Positions 11,879 to 16,970 of a DNA stretch of 16,970 nucleotides are shown here, one piece after another. Numbering within the stretch: position 1 is the stretch's first letter; each line of letters starts with the position of its first letter. The translations under genes were made by a program, and so were the position numbers. The stretch comes from Pseudomonadota bacterium (GTDB lineage Bacteria > Pseudomonadota > Alphaproteobacteria > Rhizobiales > Hyphomicrobiaceae), in assembly GCA_023387235.1 (NCBI GenBank), contig JAEWIJ010000201.1, forward strand, positions 1-16,970, in the 5' to 3' direction. A model generated the notes under the pieces. It was not told the origin of the DNA and searched no databases. It saw only the letters and a program-made list of their open reading frames with translations.

Positions 11879-13711
11879 CTATGCCGCACTCGACTGCGGC
11901 GTGCGCTCCCGGCGGATGGGCCGCGGGCCGCCGAAGAGCTGGCCCTGCCCGAGCAGGGCGCCGAAGCCGAGCACCTTGGCCAGCTCGCGCTCCTCGGCGA
12001 TGCGGCTCACGATGAGCGTGAAGCCGAGCCCCGAGAGATGCCGGCAGAGATCGGCGGCCGGCACCATGCCGTGCGGGGCGGCCAGACCCTGCAGGAAGAC
12101 CGGAGCATCGAGGCGTACGAACTCGAAGCCCTGATCCGCCAGCGCCTCGAAATCCATGTCGAGATCAACGACATCGACGAGCGCATAGCGCAAGCCGGCT
12201 TCCGAGAGCGCCGCCAGCGCCTGCCAGTGCGCCGGACCGAATGCGCGCACTTCCGCCTGCGCGATCGACATCACGAGGCGGGCGCCGAGTCGCATGTCGG
12301 GCGCGAGCGCATCCGTCAGGGCCAGATGGAAGCCATCGTCGCGTAGTGACTCGCCCGAGGCCACCGAGAAAAGGTCCGCCGCCGCGCCGCGCGCCGCGAA
12401 CTCGCCCGCGAAACGAATGGTCTCCTCGAAGGTCAGCGCCTCGATGCGCGGCGTCAGACCCGTGCCCGCGATCATGCTCGAATAGAGGTGTGGATCGAGG
12501 ATTTCGCCTTCCTCGCCGCGCAGGCGCACCGAGACCTCGAAATGGCGCGCCCGGCGATCCCCGAGACCGAGGATCGGATCGAGGCAGATATCGATGCGCG
12601 CGTCGTCCACGGCACGCGCCAGTTCGGCCTGAATGCTGAGCGCGCGGCTCACTGCCAGGCTTTCTTCCGCCGGCGTCGCCAGGCTCTCGCGCATGTCCCC
12701 GGCCATGTCGCGCAAGGCACCGATCTGTTCTTCCGTGGTGTCGAGCGGCGTCTCGGCCTCGGCAAGCTGCTCCTCGAGCTGATTCTCTTCCGCGACGGCT
12801 GCGCGTGGCGTCTCGGCTTGGACCGGGGCGGGGGCTTGAGCCTGGACTGGGACCTGGACTAGGGCCTGGATTGGCGCCGGTGCGCCGTTGATCTGATCGG
12901 CAAGTCCCTTGATGAGAGACTGCATGATCGCGATGTCCTGCGCGCGCGGGTCCTCGGCCTCGGCATCCGCACGCGGTGCCTCAGGAGGAAGCTTGACGGC
13001 AGGCTTGTCGACGGCCAGTGCCGCGAGGCCGTGCGGACGCGGGCGCGCGGGCAGCGGCGGAGGTGCCGGCACGCGCGGTCCCGAAGATGCAACGGGCGGC
13101 TTCTTGGCAGACGGCGCAGCCTCTTCACGCGTGCCACGAACCGGCCCGTTCGGCCGCGCCGGCGCTGCGGCTACTGGTGGTTTCGACGCGGCGGGCGCGG
13201 GACCGGGGGCCGGCTTCGCCTTTGCCGGTTCGCGCGGTGCAACGGCTTCGCCAGTGCGGCGCGGCGGCTCGCCTTTCGGCGGCTCTGGATTCTTCGGACG
13301 CGCTGGCTCGGCGGGCCTGCCGCGATCGAGCACGCGCGGCGGCGGACGATCACCATTGAAACCGGCGAGGCGTGGCGGATCGCGGTCGATGCCCATCCCC
13401 CGCGGCGCTCCGACGAGACGGCGCAGGGCGGCGTTCTCGCCCGCAAGCTTCTCGACCTCATCGCCGAGATCGGCGGCCGCCTGTCCGCGCCGCACCAGTG
13501 CGTGCACGACGAGCAGGCACCAGTAGACCGTGAGCGCCATGACGATCGCCGGCACCATGCCGAAGCCGAAGCTCGTCCGCAGCGCCATGCCGAGCGCCGC
13601 GATCACGATCATCATCGAAACGTGCACTACGATTTCACGCAACCAGCCACCCGAGCCGGAATCTTCCGGACTTTCGAGAGCATCGGCGTCATAAGCTGCG
13701 GTGTGTGCCAT
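11879..13711 (-). CDS. Membrane-anchored proline-rich protein with degenerate EAL domain
   Basis: A 610-residue protein. Seen: two TM segments (about 27-44 and 49-72), a short coiled-coil-like stretch (82-100), a long Pro/Ala/Arg-rich linker (105-300), an acidic helical part (305-355), and a C-terminal EAL-like domain (about 358-600). Known: active EAL phosphodiesterases hydrolyse c-di-GMP using EAL, DDFGTG and a later catalytic Glu. Here EAL reads EVS (392-394), the DDFGTG position reads VDVVDL (512-517), and the region usually AEGVE reads VSRIA (568-572), while QGQLFGGPRPI (589-599) keeps the usual QGYLF-P ending. Catalysis is therefore unlikely; it may bind a nucleotide or a protein partner. 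GGAGG lies twelve bases before the ATG, somewhat far. The gene follows the Uup-like gene by 112 bp and precedes the HAD hydrolase. Confidence 0.85.
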   Translation of the reverse strand: MAHTAAYDADALESPEDSGSGGWLREIVVHVSMMIVIAALGMALRTSFGFGMVPAIVMALTVYWCLLVVHALVRRGQAAADLGDEVEKLAGENAALRRLVGAPRGMGIDRDPPRLAGFNGDRPPPRVLDRGRPAEPARPKNPEPPKGEPPRRTGEAVAPREPAKAKPAPGPAPAASKPPVAAAPARPNGPVRGTREEAAPSAKKPPVASSGPRVPAPPPLPARPRPHGLAALAVDKPAVKLPPEAPRADAEAEDPRAQDIAIMQSLIKGLADQINGAPAPIQALVQVPVQAQAPAPVQAETPRAAVAEENQLEEQLAEAETPLDTTEEQIGALRDMAGDMRESLATPAEESLAVSRALSIQAELARAVDDARIDICLDPILGLGDRRARHFEVSVRLRGEEGEILDPHLYSSMIAGTGLTPRIEALTFEETIRFAGEFAARGAAADLFSVASGESLRDDGFHLALTDALAPDMRLGARLVMSIAQAEVRAFGPAHWQALAALSEAGLRYALVDVVDLDMDFEALADQGFEFVRLDAPVFLQGLAAPHGMVPAADLCRHLSGLGFTLIVSRIAEERELAKVLGFGALLGQGQLFGGPRPIRRERTPQSSAA

Positions 13712-13801
13712 GCCGCACGCCTACCTCCAGTGATTCGACCCACCGTGACTCTTCTCGCGCGAACGGCGATTCGCAATCCACAGGGCCGAACTGCCACCAG
13801 G

Positions 13802-13820
13802 AAAAGGCCGAAAAATCGGC
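13802..13820 (-). terminator. Small intrinsic terminator after the ABC-F gene
   Basis: GCCGA (13807-13811) and TCGGC (13816-13820) form a 5 bp stem with a four-base loop. On the minus strand it starts three bases after the stop of the ABC-F gene and is followed by CTTTTCC. The stem is short and the T run has only four bases, so partial read-through into the EAL-like gene is likely. Confidence 0.4.
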
Positions 13821-13823
13821 GCT

Positions 13824-15653
13824 TCAGCGCTTTGATGGCGCACGGTGTTGCGCGATCTCATCACGCAGCAGCTCGAGCTCCAGCCAGGCGTTCTCCGCGT
13901 CCACGAGTTCGGCCTGCGCAGCCGTGAGCCGTGTCGTTGCGGCATGAAACGCCGCGGGATCGCGCGTGAAAAGATCCGGCGCCGCGAGCCGGCGCTCCAG
14001 CGCGACGATTTCCGCTTCGAGCGCAGCCATCTTTCCCGGCAGCGATTCGAGCGCCTGGGTCTGCTTGTAACTCAGTTTGCGCTGCGCACCGGGCTGCGAC
14101 GTCGACGATTCGGTTGTATCGGCGGGACGAGGTGCAGCACGCGGCTTGGCCGCCGACTCGGCACCGCTCCCGCGCTGCGCGAGCATGTCGGAATAGCCGC
14201 CCGCGTATTCGACCCAGCGCCCCTCCCCCTCGGCAGCGATCACGCCCGTCGCGACGCGGTCGAGAAAATCACGATCGTGGCTGACCAGCAGCACCGTACC
14301 CGCATAGTCCGCCAGCAGCTCCTGCAACAGGTCGAGCGTTTCGAGATCGAGATCGTTGGTCGGCTCGTCGAGCACGAGCATGTTCGACGGGCGCGCCAGG
14401 GCCCGCGCGAGCATGAGCCGTCCGCGCTCGCCGCCCGAGAGCACGCCGAGTGGCGTGCGGGCCTGCTCGGGCGCGAACAGGAAGTCCTTCATGTAACCGA
14501 TGACATGGCGCGCGACGCCGTTGACGACCACCTGATCGCCACGCCCGCCGGTCAGTGCATCGGCAAGCGTCCAGTCCGGCTTCAATTGCTCGCGGCGCTG
14601 GTCGAGCGTCACCATCTCGATGTTCGTGCCGAGCTTCACGGTGCCGCTGTCGGGTGCGAGCCCGCCTGTCAGCATCAAGAGCAGCGTCGTCTTGCCGGCA
14701 CCATTGGGGCCGATGATGCCGAGCCGATCACCGCGCGCTACACGCAGCGAAAGATCGCGCACGATCGGACGGCCGTCGAAAGCCTTCGAGATGTTCTCCG
14801 CCTCGATCACCAGTTTGCCGGACGTGCCGCCCTCGCTCACGGCAAAGCGGACATTACCGGTCGGCCCGCGCGCATCCCTGCGCTCGGCCCTGAGCTTGTG
14901 CAGCTCCGCGACGCGACGCACGTTGCGCTTCCGGCGCGCGGTCACGCCGCCGTGCATCCAGCTCTCCTCGCGCGCGATCTTGCGGTCGAGCTTGTGGCGT
15001 TCGATCTCCTCCTGCTCGAGGACGTCGTCGCGCCAGCCCTCGAAGGCGCCAAAGCCCCTGTCGAGCCGGCGCGCGATGCCGCGATCGATCCAGACGGTCG
15101 TCCGCGCCAGCGTCTCGAGAAAACGGCGATCATGGCTGATGAGCACGATGGCGGCGCGCTGACTGCCGAGCTCCTTTTCGAGCCATTCGATGGCGGGAAG
15201 ATCGAGATGGTTCGTCGGCTCGTCGAGCAGCAGCACGTCGGGGCTTGCCGCCAGCGCACGCGCAATCGCCGCGCGGCGCGCCTCGCCGCCGGAAATTTCG
15301 GCCGGGTCCTCGCGTCCGCTGAGCCCCATGGCCTCGATCGCCGATTGCGCGAGGTAGGCGCCCTCGCCCTCGGCGAGGCCGGCCTCGACATACGCCGCGA
15401 CGCTCGCGAAGCCCGAAAGGTCCGCCTCCTGCGGCAGATAGGCGACGCGCACATCAGGATTGATGAAGCGTTCGCCCTGATCAGGTGCCACCAGGCCGGC
15501 CGCGATCCGCAGCAGCGTCGACTTGCCCGAGCCATTGCGCCCGACGAGCCCGATGCGATCGCCCGCGCGCACGCTCAGATCCGCGCCCGCAAGAAGCGCT
15601 GTCGTGCCGAAGGTCAGATGAATGCCGGAAAGACGGATGAGCTCGATTGCCAT
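13824..15653 (-). CDS. uup: ABC-F family ATPase, Uup-type
   Basis: A 609-residue soluble ABC protein with two nucleotide-binding domains and no TM part. Seen: domain 1 has GRNGSGKST (38-46), ISGGEARR (120-127) and LLLDEPTNHLDL (141-152). A charged linker (about 205-265) is the P-site-tRNA-interacting type region. Domain 2 has GPNGAGKTT (315-323), LSGGERGR (405-412) and LVLDEPTNDLDL (426-437). The C-terminal part (526-603) starts RKLSYKQTQALESLPGKMAA and is a predicted coiled coil as in the Uup C-terminal domain. Known: ABC-F proteins act on the ribosome; Uup has also been linked to DNA structures and transposon excision. The Uup assignment rests on the C-terminal domain. The ATG at 15651-15653 has only a weak purine-rich upstream site. 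The hypothetical membrane gene ends 42 bp upstream, so the two are likely co-transcribed. Confidence 0.92.
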   Translation of the reverse strand: MAIELIRLSGIHLTFGTTALLAGADLSVRAGDRIGLVGRNGSGKSTLLRIAAGLVAPDQGERFINPDVRVAYLPQEADLSGFASVAAYVEAGLAEGEGAYLAQSAIEAMGLSGREDPAEISGGEARRAAIARALAASPDVLLLDEPTNHLDLPAIEWLEKELGSQRAAIVLISHDRRFLETLARTTVWIDRGIARRLDRGFGAFEGWRDDVLEQEEIERHKLDRKIAREESWMHGGVTARRKRNVRRVAELHKLRAERRDARGPTGNVRFAVSEGGTSGKLVIEAENISKAFDGRPIVRDLSLRVARGDRLGIIGPNGAGKTTLLLMLTGGLAPDSGTVKLGTNIEMVTLDQRREQLKPDWTLADALTGGRGDQVVVNGVARHVIGYMKDFLFAPEQARTPLGVLSGGERGRLMLARALARPSNMLVLDEPTNDLDLETLDLLQELLADYAGTVLLVSHDRDFLDRVATGVIAAEGEGRWVEYAGGYSDMLAQRGSGAESAAKPRAAPRPADTTESSTSQPGAQRKLSYKQTQALESLPGKMAALEAEIVALERRLAAPDLFTRDPAAFHAATTRLTAAQAELVDAENAWLELELLRDEIAQHRAPSKR

Positions 15654-15695
15654 GCGCGCTATCTACCGCAGCGCAGGCACTCGCAACAACCCGCC

Positions 15696-16277
15696 TCAGC
15701 GCCGGCGCGCCGTCCCGCCCGTAATCTCGGGCAGTCCGAGGCGCCCCATCACGGCCGCCGGCGTCATGGTTGGGTCCATGCCATCGAGCGCGATCACGAC
15801 ATCGCGGCGGGCGTCCGGATGCACGAGCACCAGCTCGTGATGGATGCCGGAAACGGTCGTGCGGATGCGGTGCGCGACACCGCGGTAAGCTTCGAGCGGC
15901 TCGCTGAACTGCCGCTTCGAGAGGAAGCGCTTCTCCGTGACCTGCACCTTGCCGCCGTCGATCTCGACCGTACCGGCACGGCCGATGCCGGCGACCATCC
16001 GGCGCGCAGGCACGAGCAGGAGAGCGGAAAGCATCAGGATGCCCACCACGATCTGGACCGTCGTGAGCGGCTGGGCGAGCGCGCGGCTCAGGGCCTCAGG
16101 CTTGCTCATGGCCTCGCTCGTCAGCAGAAACATGCCGCCGAGGAGCGGAAGCGTCACGGCGCCGGCAGCGGCGAGACCCATCATGGTGCTCCATGCTGTC
16201 CTGGCACGCACGACGCGAACGAGCGGCACATCATCGTTCGACACTTTGGCCAGGAAGTCGTCGGCGCGCGCGAGCAT
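15696..16277 (-). CDS. Hypothetical two-TM membrane protein
   Basis: A 193-residue protein I do not recognise by name. Seen: a short N-terminal soluble part, two TM segments (about 33-53 and 72-90), then a C-terminal soluble domain (100-185) with alternating strands such as AGTVEIDGGKVQVTEKRFL and HHELVLVHPDARRDVVIAL, ending in a basic RRR. The soluble half resembles the small beta-rich domains seen after paired TM helices in bacterial PH-like membrane proteins, but that is a guess from pattern. Coding is supported by GC-biased third positions, the organised TM/soluble layout and close spacing (42 bp) to the downstream Uup-type gene, with which it probably shares a transcript. The ATG at 16275-16277 has only a weak GGGG about ten bases upstream. 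Confidence 0.72.
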   Translation of the reverse strand: MLARADDFLAKVSNDDVPLVRVVRARTAWSTMMGLAAAGAVTLPLLGGMFLLTSEAMSKPEALSRALAQPLTTVQIVVGILMLSALLLVPARRMVAGIGRAGTVEIDGGKVQVTEKRFLSKRQFSEPLEAYRGVAHRIRTTVSGIHHELVLVHPDARRDVVIALDGMDPTMTPAAVMGRLGLPEITGGTARRR

Positions 16278-16388
16278 GGAAATAGGGCCCCGTAGATTTG
16301 TCAGACGTCAGAATGGGTAGATGCGCCGGATTAACGCCCCATGAAGCGGATTGTTCCGTTCGGTCTCACGGGACGCACGACACCGCCT

Positions 16389-16409
16389 CCCTACTCACGA
16401 AGTGCAGGG
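16389..16409 (-). terminator. Hairpin downstream of rimM
   Basis: CCCT(A) at 16389-16393 pairs with (T)GCAGGG at 16404-16409, and CAC/GTG pairs (16396-16398 with 16402-16404) sit at the top, leaving a two-base bulge. It lies about 30 bases after the rimM stop on the minus strand. No T tract follows, so it is a weak candidate for ending the rimM transcript. Confidence 0.3.
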
Positions 16410-16436
16410 AAGTAACGATAAAGGTTGAAGCTAACT

Positions 16437-16970
16437 CTAGACTTGTGGTGGCCCGTCCTCATCCGGCGTGTCGTCGTCCGGCTCGGATGGCTCCGGCAGG
16501 ATCACGACAACCCTGCCTCCGGTCAGATCGACCTCGGGCACGAAGCTGTCGGTGAACGGTATGTGCTCCGTGCGGCGCGAGGCGGCAAGTGCCACCTCGA
16601 TCAAATCGCCGGCACCGAAGTTGTGAACGGCGACGACACGGCCGATGTCACGCCCGTCGGGCGCGACCGCCGCGAGGCCGATCAGATCGGCATGATAGAA
16701 CTCGCCGTCCGCGGCAGCCGGAAGCTGCGCGCGGCCGACATAGAGATCGGTGCCTGCCAGGGCTTCCGCCGCATTGCGGTCTGCAATGCCGGCGATGCGC
16801 GCGATCACGCCCTTCGGCGTCACGCGCAGTACGCGAAGCTCGAACGTGCGGCCACGCGCCGGAGCGCTCAGAGACCCGTACGCCGCAATGTCCTCCGGCG
16901 CGTCCGCGTAGGACCGCACGAGAACCTCGCCGCGCACGCCATGGGCGGCGACGATGCGGCCGAGCAGAAT
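16437..16970 (-). CDS. rimM: Ribosome maturation factor RimM (5' end beyond window)
   Basis: RimM binds the 30S head protein S19 and assists 16S rRNA 3'-domain maturation. The window holds 177 codons plus the stop; the frame stays open to the right edge, and only a few N-terminal residues are likely missing. Seen: the N-terminal ILLGRIVAAHGVRGEVLV (first 18 residues), RNAAEALAGTDLYV in the RimM domain, then GEFYHADLIGLAA starting the PRC-barrel-like C-terminal domain, and IPFTDSFVPEVDL with VVVILPE near the end. A short acidic tail EPDDDTPDEDGPPQV follows, a little longer than usual. Known: rimM usually sits between rpsP and trmD. Here the next gene on the strand, after about 159 bp, is an unrelated hypothetical protein, so trmD is not immediately downstream. 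Confidence 0.93.
   Translation of the reverse strand: MLLGRIVAAHGVRGEVLVRSYADAPEDIAAYGSLSAPARGRTFELRVLRVTPKGVIARIAGIADRNAAEALAGTDLYVGRAQLPAAADGEFYHADLIGLAAVAPDGRDIGRVVAVHNFGAGDLIEVALAASRRTEHIPFTDSFVPEVDLTGGRVVVILPEPSEPDDDTPDEDGPPQV

Noticed and set aside
13845..16295. Very long open frame (816 codons) on the plus strand
   Set aside because: It is antisense to a clear Uup-type ABC-F gene and the adjacent membrane protein. The translation is Arg/His-rich without recognisable domains, as expected for a shadow frame.

Overview
The window is high-GC chromosomal DNA from an alphaproteobacterium, most likely of the order Hyphomicrobiales (Rhizobiales). The grounds are a DUF1467 protein, a TIGR01459-type HAD hydrolase next to a membrane-anchored EAL-like protein, a Uup-type ABC-F protein, TadE/G-like vWA proteins, and an intergenic palindrome of the type common in this group. 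I see no integrase, transposase, CRISPR array, tRNA, rRNA or phage gene; this looks like a vertically inherited core/accessory mix.

Layout. Positions 1-120 hold an intergenic palindromic repeat. An SDR oxidoreductase lies on the minus strand (215-973). The 433 bp between it and the DUF1467 gene carry no protein gene, but they contain a convincing small-RNA unit on the plus strand: a -35/-10 pair (1122-1150), a foldable RNA resembling 6S RNA (about 1158-1345), and an intrinsic terminator with a T run (1346-1374). Next come a two-TM DUF1467 protein (minus, 1407-1685) and a divergent exported SoxS-like thioredoxin (plus, 1851-2264). Two tandem TadG-like pilus-associated vWA proteins follow on the minus strand (2314-3735 and 3947-5548), each with its own terminator.

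A plus-strand block follows: a TTC38-like TPR protein (5790-7142), then a translationally coupled pair made of an exported DUF6152-like protein and a four-TM DUF6644-like protein (7202-8043). The block ends at a hairpin that contains the stop codons of both convergent genes.

Everything from 8060 to the right edge is on the minus strand: a GatB/YqeY-domain protein, a DEAD-box RNA helicase with a long His/Arg/Gly/Asn-rich tail, a TIGR01459 HAD hydrolase, a membrane-anchored proline-rich protein with a degenerate EAL domain, a Uup-type ABC-F ATPase, a two-TM hypothetical protein, and rimM, whose 5' end is cut off by the window edge.

Functional themes. Several genes concern ribosomes and RNA: rimM (30S maturation), the ABC-F protein, the DEAD-box helicase and the 6S-like RNA. 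The TadG pair and the degenerate EAL protein belong to the cell envelope or surface. The least understood and most testable items are the DUF6152/DUF6644 pair (a possible copper- or heme-handling pair, by inference), the cysteine-rich TadG pair, the apparently catalytically dead EAL protein, and the 6S-like RNA in an unusual neighbourhood.
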